A stretch of 64,000 nucleotides of DNA from NCBI RefSeq assembly GCF_017355955.1, contig NZ_JAFFID010000003.1, positions 372,001 through 436,000 on the forward strand. The letters run 5' to 3'. This DNA is from Sabulibacter ruber. Its GTDB lineage: Bacteria; Bacteroidota; Bacteroidia; Cytophagales; Hymenobacteraceae. Both the position numbers and the translations under genes were made by a program. Positions 1 to 8,987 of the stretch are shown piece by piece; position 1 is the stretch's first letter, and every line of letters starts with the position of its first letter. The notes below the pieces were generated by a model. The model did not search any database. It was not told the DNA's origin and worked only from the letters and a program-made list of their open reading frames with translations.

Positions 1-2398
1 ACAGCGCAAATTCAGCTCCCCGGTTTGTCATATTTGCCGTGTTCACCCATCTGTATCCCCCTTCACCAATGGCGGCCAGGTAGGGTGGCTCATACAACAT
101 GCCGTAGGTGTACTTATGAAAGAAATCGATAGAACCTGACAGAGCTCCATTAAAGAATCCAAAATCAAGCCCAATGTCTGTCTGCTCGGTGGTTTCCCAT
201 TTCAAATTAGGGTTCCCGGTGTGCAGTTTCCGGTATCCAGAAAAGAGGGTTCCGGTTTCATTGCCTCCCAAGCCGTAACTGGTGCCGTGCAAACCTGCAT
301 GATAAGCGGCATCATACGTATCTACCAATGCTCCGATAGGAATGTTGGAGTTTCCGTTTCTTCCCCAACTAGCCCTTAATTTCAGTTCAGAAAGGAAACC
401 GTTGTTTCTTAAGAAGTTTTCTTCACTCAATCTCCAACCCGCAGACACAGCAGGGAAGAATCCAAAGCGGTTATTCCTTCCGAATTTAGAAGAACCATCA
501 TACCTTAAAGTAGCCGATAACAGATACTTCTCATTGTAAACATAGTTGAACTTTGAGAAGTAAGATAACAAGGTCCATTCATCTCCCCCACCTTGTACTT
601 CCTGGGTTCCAGTGGCAGCATTTAAGTACGCATAATCATAATCTTCTAATTCAATATCCCGACGGTATCCGTTCAGGTCCTCAAACTGGTAGCGCACGGT
701 TTCTATACCACCCAAAATGTCCAGCTTATGCTTTCCTAGTTCCAGGCCATAGGTCAGGGTATTGGTCCAGGTGGTGGTAATATTGTGGAAGCGGTTACTT
801 ACCACGCCGTTGTTCTCATCTTTTTTACCGCCCCCTTCTTCCCAGGTAAAATCAATATGCCGGTAGTTACCAGTGGTGTAATCGACGCCGTATAAGGTTT
901 TTAGATTCAGGTTCTTGAAAAGCCTCAGGTTTGCATAGGCATTCCCCAGTACCTTGTAAAAGTTCTGATCATTGTCCTTGCCAAGGGTCAGCATTCTGAT
1001 GGGATTGTTGTAATCATCCATACCCATGGCCATGGCGCTTCCTCCCCATCCCCCATCGGTTGTATAAACCGGCACAATAGGCGGCATGGTAAGCATGGAG
1101 AAAGCATGGTTTTGATCCACGAAATTGACATTAGACAAGGAAAGGTTTTCCCCAATGGTGAGCCTGTTGTTCAAAAAGCTATAATCGGAATTCAACCGCA
1201 CCGCATACCTTCTGAAATAAGTATGAATCTGAGTACCCTTGTTCTCATAGTAATTCAGGGAAAGCAGGGTTCTGGATTTTTCCGTTCCGTTGGTGAGAGT
1301 GATCTGATGGTTGTTCTGAATACCTAAACGGGTGCCTTCCTTAAACCAATCAGTGTCAGCGGATCTCATGGTTTTAGCCGCATTAAGCCACTCAACGGGC
1401 GTTACCCTGTCTAAAACTGGGATGCCGTTTTCATCTCGGTGCCAATCAAAATCAAATATCTGGGTTCGGGCGTTAGGATCCTGCCCATCGTTCACCGCTG
1501 CCTGCCAGTAAGCCTGCCCATACTGCTGGGTGTTGAGCATATCTTCCTGGTTCATGAAGCTGGAGACCCCAAATTGCCCGCTGTAGGTGATTTTGGTTTC
1601 GCCCGTTTTCCCCTTTTTGGTTTCAATAAGGATTACCCCGCTTGCCGCCCTGGAACCATAGATACTGGCAGAGGCCGCATCCCTTAACACCTGAATGGAG
1701 GCAATGTCATTGGGGTTGATGTCCCGGAGGTTGATATTGGTGGGTAAACCATCTACTACAATCAAAGGCGGGGCAGATCTAAAGGAGGTTAATCCCCTGA
1801 TCTGAATGCCTGCATTGCCAACCGGGTTTCCGTCTGTGGTGATTTGCACTCCAGGTATTCTTCCCTGTAATCCCTGCAGCACATTCGCATAGCTGTTCTT
1901 TTCAATGACATCAGAGGTAACCACTGAAACAGCTCCGGTTAAATCGGCTTTTCTTTGCGTCATGTACCCCGTCACGATTACCTCATCCAGGGCTTTCGTG
2001 TCCGGTTCCAGGGTTACATTTAGAACCGTCTGGTTTCCAATCTTTACCTCCTTGGTGGTGTAGCCAATAAAAGAAACCAGGAGGGTTCCGTTTTGCTGCC
2101 CCTCGGGAATAGATAAACTGTAATAACCTGTTGCATCAGTGGAAGTAGCAATGGTGGTACCTTTTAAAGAAATTGTCACCCCAGGCATACCATCCCCTTT
2201 CTCGTCAACTATTCTTCCTGAAATAGAGATATCAGCTGTGCTAGTAGCTACAATGGATAGAGAAGGCGTTGAAACAGCGGTATGGTTCATTGCTTTCACT
2301 TCCATAATCCCAGGGCCAAGAATCACAATGGTAAGTTTTATTAGTTGAGGCAACTTCAAACTTCTCCAACTACATAAAGCACTGTAATTTTTTCTCAT
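1..2398 (-). CDS. SusC/RagA-family TonB-dependent receptor, 3' end cut by window edge
   Basis: This outer-membrane importer takes up oligosaccharides with a SusD partner. About 799 codons read without a stop from an ATG at 2398 to the window edge, so the C-terminal barrel and presumably the SusD gene lie outside. A signal-like hydrophobic stretch is followed by a carboxypeptidase-D-like module (ISGRIVDEKGDGMPGVTISL), then the SusC plug signature (ALDEVIVTGYMTQRKADLTG; IQIRGL; YGSRAASGVILIETKKG) and barrel strands. It follows the GH172 gene at 2659-4647 on the same strand after about 260 bp without an evident operator or terminator. It may therefore be co-transcribed from the operator-bearing promoter near 4680. 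The family call is very secure; the substrate is inferred from context only. Confidence 0.95.
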   Translation of the reverse strand, partial: MRKNYSALCSWRSLKLPQLIKLTIVILGPGIMEVKAMNHTAVSTPSLSIVATSTADISISGRIVDEKGDGMPGVTISLKGTTIATSTDATGYYSLSIPEGQQNGTLLVSFIGYTTKEVKIGNQTVLNVTLEPDTKALDEVIVTGYMTQRKADLTGAVSVVTSDVIEKNSYANVLQGLQGRIPGVQITTDGNPVGNAGIQIRGLTSFRSAPPLIVVDGLPTNINLRDINPNDIASIQVLRDAASASIYGSRAASGVILIETKKGKTGETKITYSGQFGVSSFMNQEDMLNTQQYGQAYWQAAVNDGQDPNARTQIFDFDWHRDENGIPVLDRVTPVEWLNAAKTMRSADTDWFKEGTRLGIQNNHQITLTNGTEKSRTLLSLNYYENKGTQIHTYFRRYAVRLNSDYSFLNNRLTIGENLSLSNVNFVDQNHAFSMLTMPPIVPVYTTDGGWGGSAMAMGMDDYNNPIRMLTLGKDNDQNFYKVLGNAYANLRLFKNLNLKTLYGVDYTTGNYRHIDFTWEEGGGKKDENNGVVSNRFHNITTTWTNTLTYGLELGKHKLDILGGIETVRYQFEDLNGYRRDIELEDYDYAYLNAATGTQEVQGGGDEWTLLSYFSKFNYVYNEKYLLSATLRYDGSSKFGRNNRFGFFPAVSAGWRLSEENFLRNNGFLSELKLRASWGRNGNSNIPIGALVDTYDAAYHAGLHGTSYGLGGNETGTLFSGYRKLHTGNPNLKWETTEQTDIGLDFGFFNGALSGSIDFFHKYTYGMLYEPPYLAAIGEGGYRWVNTANMTNRGAEFAL

Positions 2399-2658
2399 AA
2401 ATAGACCAATTTTAGCTGCATAAAATAGATTTTTATACTCCCTTAAAGCCATAGCAAAGCTGATATCTCACCTTAAATCATATCAGATTAACTCCTCCTT
2501 TCTTCAACATTAATAAACTAACTAGCATCTTGTAAGCCATTATATTTAACTCAGGAGAACAATAATATTAAGTACTATGTAAGTGCATTCTACAAATACA
2601 AAGACCTTAATTACATTTATGATCAATCAACAACTTTCATTAATATATTTAACTAGCT

Positions 2659-4647
2659 TTAAAGCTCCTGCTGCTTTTTCTCCAGGAAAAGCTTATGCAG
2701 CACTACATCTGTTTTAGCGTTATTATCGGGATTGTTCTTAACCTTAAGTGTAATGGTATTGGTACCTTTTCTTATGTTCACTGTGCCTAGGAGTTCTTTC
2801 ACCACCAATACATTCTCTCCTGATTTAGCTTGAATTAGCTCTTTGATTGGGTTTTGGCGCTGATTCACTTCAAATGAGCCGCAGGAGGAACATTTGAAGT
2901 AGGACATGTATAATAGGTACTCTCCCTCAGAAGGAACTTCTAACTCCAGCTTGGCAAACCCGCCGTTTGCGGCAGTAATTCTGTATACATTATATCGGTT
3001 TTTATCCTTCTTATTTTCCAGGTTTTCATAAACCAGACTGGAGTTAAAGCCTAGCGCTTTTACCGGCAACAGATCTGTCCAGTATTCCATTTTAACTGGA
3101 TGGTTTACTTCCAGAAGATCAGCAGAAGGAGCTGGATTTTGTTTGGGAGCAGTATCACTATAGTAAAAGGCGACGGAAGTATAATCTACTGGCAGTTTGT
3201 TTCCTTCAGGCCCATGTTCAATTGTTAGGAGAAAGCTTTTCTCAAAGGAAACCTTGTCAGAGACATTGAATCTGTAGCCGCCGGTCTGTGACAGGGAAAT
3301 GGAATACGTAAGGGCCCCATGCAAGGGAAGGCTGTAGCCCTGGTCCCACCTATCTGCCAAGGCATACCAACCTCCGTTAAAGTAGTCCTCAGAACCAGTA
3401 CCGTGGATGCGCAGTTCGCCATCTACCACAACAGAATCATCTCCTTCAAAAAACAAGGTCATGCCCGTGTTCAGGCCTTGCGCCTGGAGGATAGTACCAA
3501 CCTGATGCCCTTTTCCTTCTGCCTCCAGCATCAGGTAAGGCTTGCCATTCTCTGGCCTGATTTCTCTTCGCCACTTTACGTAAAGCTTACCTTCATCTGG
3601 CCTTAACTTCTCCTCCAGGTAGTACACCTTTGCCTTGAAATGTAGCTCATTTTCTGGCTGTCTGGCTGTTTTCAAATATTCAAGATCAATGCTGGCCCTC
3701 TTTTCAAAGGGCATTGGGAGATAGCAGTAATGGGTGTTGTTATTGACACCCATCAGTAAAGATTTCATGGCGGGTTTGCCATAAGAATACCCGAAAAAGT
3801 CTGTTACCGGGCTATTGATTGAATGGACTTGTTCTCCGTCCCAGGTGGCTTTGAGGACAATATTTTTAGATGTGCTTTCCAGGGAACCCTGGGGAGTAAG
3901 CTCAAAGCCAATGATTCTGCCCCCTTTTTTTAACTCGAACAAGTTGGCAGTACTTCCCGGCTTCAAGACGATGCTCTTCTCTTTAACCTGTATTTTGGAC
4001 GATTTATCCGTAATCTGATCTATGATGTTGTTCCCGTAGTTGCCCCATAGGCCCGCCACCTTGTCTAATGCCTGCTTTTCATCCGCAGAAAGCCTTTTTG
4101 GAAACGAGGTGACGTTTTCTTCAGGGGGGTATTCCCGGTATTGGATCTGGTAGAACTGCATCCGGGGGCCCTTGAAGACCACCTTGCATGATTTCTGGTA
4201 GGGTATGGGAATATAGCAGTAATACCCTCCAACCTCATTGCCTACCACTGGTTTTATGAAGGGGTAAACCCCACCGGTAAACAGGTCAATAAACTTTACA
4301 CTGATTCTGGGTTGCGACTCTCCATCGAAGTAAAACTGAATAATATCTTCTGTTGGCGTGGGTGTCCAGATCCGGTGAATCACTCCCGGACCTTTAAGAT
4401 CTGCTATCACCAGGCCGTCTTGCTCTTTCCTTATAAAGGAATACTTCCCCGAAAAGCCATCGTCGTTATTTCCTGTTCTGTCGTAGCTGGAAACTTGTTT
4501 TACCACCGTATTCTCCCTGAATCTGGGCAGCAGATCTATCTTTGACAGCATCTGCAACTCCTTCAACAGATTCCCCCAAGAGGCTACACTACTTCCACAA
4601 AGGAGCAGGCAAACCAAACCAATTCTAGAGAACACCTTCTTGATCAT
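2659..4647 (-). CDS. GH172 (DUF2961) glycoside hydrolase, long form
   Basis: This is a secreted protein of 662 residues with a Sec signal (MIKKVFSRIGLVCLLLCGSS). It shows the DUF2961 signature: an SSYDRTGNNDDGF segment near residue 54, GPGVIHRIWTPTP near 85, and GTGSEDYFNGGW in the middle. Characterised GH172 members act on D-furanosides: alpha-D-fructofuranosidase/difructose dianhydride I enzymes and exo-alpha-D-arabinofuranosidases. At 662 residues it is longer than the roughly 400-residue core, and an extra C-terminal beta-rich module (about 520-660) contains an ECDxxC-like pair, FKCSSCGSF. A perfect 14-bp palindrome 24 bp before the start ties it to the LacI-type regulon of the FucI operon, not to the fructan locus. 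D-arabinofuranosidase is therefore the preferred inference. Confidence 0.88.
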   Translation of the reverse strand: MIKKVFSRIGLVCLLLCGSSVASWGNLLKELQMLSKIDLLPRFRENTVVKQVSSYDRTGNNDDGFSGKYSFIRKEQDGLVIADLKGPGVIHRIWTPTPTEDIIQFYFDGESQPRISVKFIDLFTGGVYPFIKPVVGNEVGGYYCYIPIPYQKSCKVVFKGPRMQFYQIQYREYPPEENVTSFPKRLSADEKQALDKVAGLWGNYGNNIIDQITDKSSKIQVKEKSIVLKPGSTANLFELKKGGRIIGFELTPQGSLESTSKNIVLKATWDGEQVHSINSPVTDFFGYSYGKPAMKSLLMGVNNNTHYCYLPMPFEKRASIDLEYLKTARQPENELHFKAKVYYLEEKLRPDEGKLYVKWRREIRPENGKPYLMLEAEGKGHQVGTILQAQGLNTGMTLFFEGDDSVVVDGELRIHGTGSEDYFNGGWYALADRWDQGYSLPLHGALTYSISLSQTGGYRFNVSDKVSFEKSFLLTIEHGPEGNKLPVDYTSVAFYYSDTAPKQNPAPSADLLEVNHPVKMEYWTDLLPVKALGFNSSLVYENLENKKDKNRYNVYRITAANGGFAKLELEVPSEGEYLLYMSYFKCSSCGSFEVNQRQNPIKELIQAKSGENVLVVKELLGTVNIRKGTNTITLKVKNNPDNNAKTDVVLHKLFLEKKQQEL

Positions 4648-4671
4648 AGGACTAAGGTATATAAAATTTCA

Positions 4672-4685
4672 GTTAATCGATTAAC
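4672..4685. promoter_or_regulatory. LacI-type operator, perfect palindrome
   Basis: GTTAATCGATTAAC is a perfect 14-bp palindrome with the central CG usual for LacI-family operators. It lies 24 bp before the GH172 start. The same core recurs at 12321, 13471, 23819, 24134, 27296 and 27376. Confidence 0.8.
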
Positions 4686-4836
4686 CTTATCAAACACTTA
4701 AAAACAGGAATAACTTCATTAGCAATTCTTTATTCTGATTGACTTTGTAGCCTGATAAATTCGTGGTTCGCAGGAAAAGTAAAAGCTTGTAAATCCCTCG
4801 AATGAGAATATGCTATAAGCATTGAACCTCTAACTT

Positions 4837-4872
4837 GATTTCAGGCTATTTTGAAGAAATAGGGTTAAAATC
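4837..4872. repeat. 36-bp inverted repeat, copy 1
   Basis: This palindrome begins GATTTCAGGCTATTTT and ends AAATAGGGTTAAAATC. It belongs to the dispersed family described in the findings and is one of the few copies not directly after a stop codon. Flanking bases extend the stem by two pairs. Confidence 0.7.
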
Positions 4873-5540
4873 AACGAGCATCATCCGCTTTACACAAGGA
4901 GGAATTCAACTAAATAAAAGGCAATAGATTGATTCCCTATATTTTACTTAATGGGAGTGGAGGTATAATTGAAGAAAACAAAACTTAAGCACTGACCTAG
5001 ATCTATGTCATGACATTGGAACCTTAGATTTTCAGAACCAATACTGCAAAAGTCACGAGTCCTTTCCATTACTTCGTTCAGCATATTAGAGGTACTGTAC
5101 GAAAGAAATGAAGGTTAGAATATCTTACTTACTTTTATCTGGAACACTGCTTAAGCAGCACAACTTATATCTCAAAGTAAATCAGTTGTGGATGCCAGAA
5201 TACTTTATTATCAATATTGAAATTGATTAGATAATAATAGCTAATATAATTCATTTAAGCAAATCGAATCAATCTATTTTTTAGAGACTTGCAAAACTTA
5301 TGAATTTCAACAATGGCTAAATTAATAGGGAGGTAAACCAAAACTCATTATCTGAATATTAAAATTACACTATATAATATCTACCCTGATTTACCAACGA
5401 AGAATTGTCTAAGCACAAGGAAAGCCTTAAAATTAGAAGGTAGTAAATTATGTCTACAATGCTTTCAGGCGTTTATAGCTTATTTTCCAAAAACTATCAC
5501 TAAAGAATATCATTATCCCCAACACAAGCCCAAACTAAAT

Positions 5541-5586
5541 TAACTGGACCCTGCGCCTGGTTATATTCAGGCACATGGTCCAGTTA
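5541..5586 (-). terminator. Hairpin after the ribulokinase gene
   Basis: TAACTGGACC pairs with GGTCCAGTTA, and a second stem GCCTG/CAGGC sits inside. The hairpin lies about 145 bp after the ribulokinase stop and closes the four-gene catabolic operon. No long T-run follows on the minus strand, so termination is inferred. Confidence 0.55.
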
Positions 5587-5730
5587 CCGGCTGACTAATA
5601 ACTGATAGAATAAGTTGATACAGGAGATTCTAGTTTGTTGATGCTTTAAAGACACCCTAGTCTTCTGCTACTACCAGAGAATGTACTAGTAAAGATTTAG
5701 ATTTTGGTAAGGAACAAATCCAATCTGCTA

Positions 5731-7440
5731 TCAGGTAGAAACAGGGGTTTCAACCTCAACAGAATGGGAAAACTCCACATACCGGCATAGCTCATTGTAT
5801 TTCTGGTACCTGGCAGCAAATAGTTCGGTTTTCTGTGGATCAGGATAGTATTCTTTGTCAAATCCCTGGCCAATGGCCTGCATGGCATCTTGTACCGATG
5901 GATACAGACCAGCTACCGTGGCCGCGAACATGGCGGCTCCCAAGGCACAGGTTTGTTCAGACTTATGGATCTTGATAGGCATGCCTGTGACATCGGCCAT
6001 CATCTGCATAATGAAAGGCGACTTTTTAGCCACTCCCCCTACCCCAATCAGTCCCTTGACCGGTACGCCTTCCTCCACAAACCTGTCTATGATCTTTTTG
6101 GCACCAAAGCAGGTAGCTTCCACCAGGGCTCTAAAAACGCGCGGCGCATCGCTTCCTAGACTCAGGTTTTGAATAGCTCCCTTCAACGTTTGATTGGCAT
6201 CTGGCGTCCGCCGGCCGTTAAACCAATCAATGGCTAACTCGCTGTTTATGTCAAATGGTACCTGGGCGGCTTGCTGGTTTAACACTGAAAGCATTCTCTC
6301 AGAGGCTTCCTTCACCAATTTGGTTGCGGTATCTGCATCAATCAGTTCAGATTGCTTCAGCAAGTTCTGCAAAGGCCACGCGAGTAGTTTAGCAAACCAG
6401 GCATATATATCTCCAAAAGCAGACTGACCAGCCTCCATCCCTATCAACCCTGGTATGATGGAACCGTTCACCTGTCCGCAAATCCCTTTTACAGTCATGT
6501 TGCCTATGGTCTGGGTTGGCGCTACCAACATGTCACAGGTAGAAGTACCCATGACTTTTGACAGATAGAATGGCTCAATTTCTCCGCCCACGGCTCCCAT
6601 GTGCGCATCCATTGCTCCTATTCCCACCAACACGTCTGTGGAAAGGCCTAAACGCTCGGCCCATTTCTGGCAAAGTTGACCGGCTGGCTTGTCAGAGGTA
6701 TATACCGGACCTTGCATTCTGGCTGCAAACCCGGCCAAAAGCGGATCTAAGGAAGCAAAGAAGTCCTCCGGCGGAAAGCCCCCAAACTCTTCGGCCCACA
6801 AGGCTTTGTGCCCTGCGGAACAGATATTCCGTTTTATTTCTGAAGCGTTTTTTCCACCTGTGAGCAAAAACGGCATCCAGTCGCAGTGTTCCACCCAGGT
6901 GTAGCTAGCATCTCTTACGGCAGGGTCTTCGCGCAACACATGAAGCAACTTTGCCCAAAACCACTCCGAAGAGTAAATCCCGCCCACATACTGCAGGTAG
7001 TTGGTTTCAAAATGTTGGGCGTGCGCGTTTATTTCGGCGGCTTCTTGTACCGAGGTATGGTCTTTCCAGAGCACAAACATGGCATTGGGGTTCTCCTGAA
7101 AGGCCGGGTGAAGCGCCAAGGGAATGCCAGCTGCATCAACCGCTACCGGCGTAGAACCGGTGGTATCAATGGAAATCGCTCTTATATTTTGCTGTACCGA
7201 AGCACCAGCCAACCGGAGACAATCCGTAATGGTGTTTTCCAGCCCTTCTACGTAATCCAGGGGGTGCTGCCTGAATTGGTTAGTTGTTGCATTGCAGTAC
7301 AGGCCCTCTTTCCACCTGGGGTAAGAGAATGTGGAGGAGGCTACCTCCACTCCTGAAATGGCGTCTACAATGATGGCCCGGACAGAATCGGTCCCGTAAT
7401 CAACCCCAATGACATAATGTTTTTCGTCCATTTTCATCAT
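5731..7440 (-). CDS. araB: Ribulokinase (AraB-type FGGY kinase)
   Basis: This cytoplasmic ATP-dependent kinase of 2-ketopentoses has 569 residues, the usual AraB length. It matches AraB throughout: GVDYGTDSVRA at the N terminus, ENPNAMFVLWKDH, GGIYSSEWFWAK, GTSTCD, the catalytic-base region AMDAHMGAVGG, and DWFNGRRTPDANQ. AraB is known to accept D-ribulose as well as L-ribulose. Here it follows fucI and a fucP-like gene, its start lies one base past the fucP stop, and neither araA nor araD is near. Conversion of D-ribulose to D-ribulose 5-phosphate is thus the likely role. ATGs also occur at codons 2 and 4, so the exact start is uncertain. The orthology to AraB rather than FucK is strong. Confidence 0.93.
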   Translation of the reverse strand: MMKMDEKHYVIGVDYGTDSVRAIIVDAISGVEVASSTFSYPRWKEGLYCNATTNQFRQHPLDYVEGLENTITDCLRLAGASVQQNIRAISIDTTGSTPVAVDAAGIPLALHPAFQENPNAMFVLWKDHTSVQEAAEINAHAQHFETNYLQYVGGIYSSEWFWAKLLHVLREDPAVRDASYTWVEHCDWMPFLLTGGKNASEIKRNICSAGHKALWAEEFGGFPPEDFFASLDPLLAGFAARMQGPVYTSDKPAGQLCQKWAERLGLSTDVLVGIGAMDAHMGAVGGEIEPFYLSKVMGTSTCDMLVAPTQTIGNMTVKGICGQVNGSIIPGLIGMEAGQSAFGDIYAWFAKLLAWPLQNLLKQSELIDADTATKLVKEASERMLSVLNQQAAQVPFDINSELAIDWFNGRRTPDANQTLKGAIQNLSLGSDAPRVFRALVEATCFGAKKIIDRFVEEGVPVKGLIGVGGVAKKSPFIMQMMADVTGMPIKIHKSEQTCALGAAMFAATVAGLYPSVQDAMQAIGQGFDKEYYPDPQKTELFAARYQKYNELCRYVEFSHSVEVETPVST

Positions 7441-7441
7441 T

Positions 7442-8776
7442 TTAGTGGTGAACCAAGGTCAATTCCTTTACCTCTACCTTTTTCCCGATTCCCCAGATGG
7501 CATACCAGGCGATGAAGACAAAGCAGAACAGCGGAATAATGAAGGCAAAAGACATACTGGAGTTATCGGCAATCAGTCCCATGATGGGTGGGCAAAAAGC
7601 CCCGCCAGCCACTGCCATTACCAGGAAAGAAGCACCTTTTTTGGTTAAGGAACCCAGGTCTGCAATTCCTAGCGCGAAGATGGTAGGGAACATCACAGAC
7701 ATGAAAAAGTAGGTGGTGAAAAGTGAGATAACCGAAAACCAACCCCAATCCATAATCACCACAAAGACCAGAAGCGAATTCATGACCGCGTAGATAGCCA
7801 ATAACCGCTGAGGAGACACAAACTTCATGAGGTAAGAACCACTCAAACGGCCAATCCAGAAGGCACCCATCCCGCCAATGGCCAGAATCAAAGAGGCTGC
7901 CTGCTCATGGTTTCGGGGCATAAAAATCTCGCCAAACAGTCCCAGGTTCTCCATCATCCCTCCAATGGGGGTTTTCAGGTCAGGTATGGCATCGGTTACA
8001 TAATTGATGAAGAAAGAGTTGGTACCCGTTTGGGCGGCCACATAAAGAAACTGGGCAATTACGGCCACCACAAAGGCCGGGTGTTTCAATAAATTGCGCA
8101 TAGGTGGGTTCTCCTCATGCTCAGAAGCGCTTTCTTCTTTGATCTCGGGCAATTTGATGATCATGAAGATCAAAGCAACCACCACCACAATGCATCCTAC
8201 CCACATGTAAGGCTGTACCAGCGAGTCAAACTTTTCGGCTCCTTCTTTCACATCCGCGCCAAAAATGAGCAATCCACCCATCAAAGGGCCAAGAATCCAA
8301 CCCAGTCCATTGAACGATTGGGAAATGTTGATGCGTCTGGCGGCGCCTTCCTGAGGGCCCAGCACCGTGGAATATGGGTTCGCGGCGGTTTCCAGACACG
8401 CCAGCCCACAGGCAAGCACAAACAAGGCTAACAGGAAAGGGATAAAAGCCTCAAACTTTGCCGCCGGATAAAAAAGGAAGGCCCCCACCGCAAACAACAC
8501 AAGCCCCAAAATAATACCCCGTTGGTAGCCATACTTTTTCATGAACAAGCCCGCGGGCAGCGCCATCACCAGGTACCCGATGTACAATGAAAACTGCACA
8601 AACCCAGACTGCGCCTTGGTAACGTGCAAAGTATCCTGAAAATGTTTATCAAGCACATCCAGTAACCCGTGCGCAAACCCCCATAGCAAAAAAAGACTGC
8701 AGATGAAGATGAAGGGAATCAAGAAACTTCTACCATTTGGTGCTTTAAAGAGAGACGTGCGATTGCTGGTTGCCAT
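7442..8776 (-). CDS. fucP: FucP-family sugar:proton symporter
   Basis: This inner-membrane MFS transporter has 444 residues and about twelve predicted membrane segments. It aligns with L-fucose permease: FLLWGFAHGLLDVLDKHFQ in helix 1 carries the acidic residue equivalent to E. coli Asp46, and CLETAANP carries the Glu135 equivalent. Next come GYLVMALPAGLFMKKYGY and the FNGLGWILGPLMGG motif. E. coli FucP also moves D-arabinose, the FucI substrate analogue. It lies between fucI and araB, with no gap before araB. The 211-bp gap to fucI holds a long perfect inverted repeat. The D-arabinose preference is inferred from the neighbouring kinase. Confidence 0.9.
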   Translation of the reverse strand: MATSNRTSLFKAPNGRSFLIPFIFICSLFLLWGFAHGLLDVLDKHFQDTLHVTKAQSGFVQFSLYIGYLVMALPAGLFMKKYGYQRGIILGLVLFAVGAFLFYPAAKFEAFIPFLLALFVLACGLACLETAANPYSTVLGPQEGAARRINISQSFNGLGWILGPLMGGLLIFGADVKEGAEKFDSLVQPYMWVGCIVVVVALIFMIIKLPEIKEESASEHEENPPMRNLLKHPAFVVAVIAQFLYVAAQTGTNSFFINYVTDAIPDLKTPIGGMMENLGLFGEIFMPRNHEQAASLILAIGGMGAFWIGRLSGSYLMKFVSPQRLLAIYAVMNSLLVFVVIMDWGWFSVISLFTTYFFMSVMFPTIFALGIADLGSLTKKGASFLVMAVAGGAFCPPIMGLIADNSSMSFAFIIPLFCFVFIAWYAIWGIGKKVEVKELTLVHH

Positions 8777-8882
8777 GGTAATTGAAATATGAAATTGAGA
8801 TTATTACATTTTCATTGGTGGAAGCGAACTGAATACCGGAGCGAGGAAGCTCCCTTGAAGGTGAGCGGAATAAACTCTGTCT

Positions 8883-8918
8883 GTTTTAAGGCTGATTTCA
8901 GGAAAATAAGCTTAAAAC
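8883..8918. repeat. 36-bp inverted repeat, copy 2 (extended stem)
   Basis: The copy starts GTTTTAAGGCTGATTTC and ends GAAAATAAGCTTAAAAC. The stem extends outward to 8875-8926 with a 16-bp perfect outer match, CTCTGTCTG against CAGACAGAG plus the core. It lies 69 bp after the fucI stop, inside the fucI-fucP interval of a probable operon. Confidence 0.85.
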
Positions 8919-8987
8919 AGACAGAGCGTTGGGCTGGCATTTCAATGCCGTACTAAGTGTGGATTGCTTGATTTAAGGAGCGAAGTC

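Larger units (their letters stand above)
4648..5730. other. 1.08-kb AT-rich intergenic region
   Basis: No convincing gene was found on either strand. It holds the operator at 4672-4685, a 36-bp inverted repeat at 4837-4872 and a strong hairpin at 5541-5586 after the ribulokinase gene. The rest (about 4880-5530) is AT-rich with no recognised structure. Confidence 0.6.

Noticed and set aside
6886..7356. Plus-strand frame across the ribulokinase gene
   Set aside because: It is complementary to strongly conserved AraB codons and has no family features.
5731..7440. L-arabinose operon based on araB
   Set aside because: No araA or araD accompanies the kinase, and fucI supplies the isomerase step.
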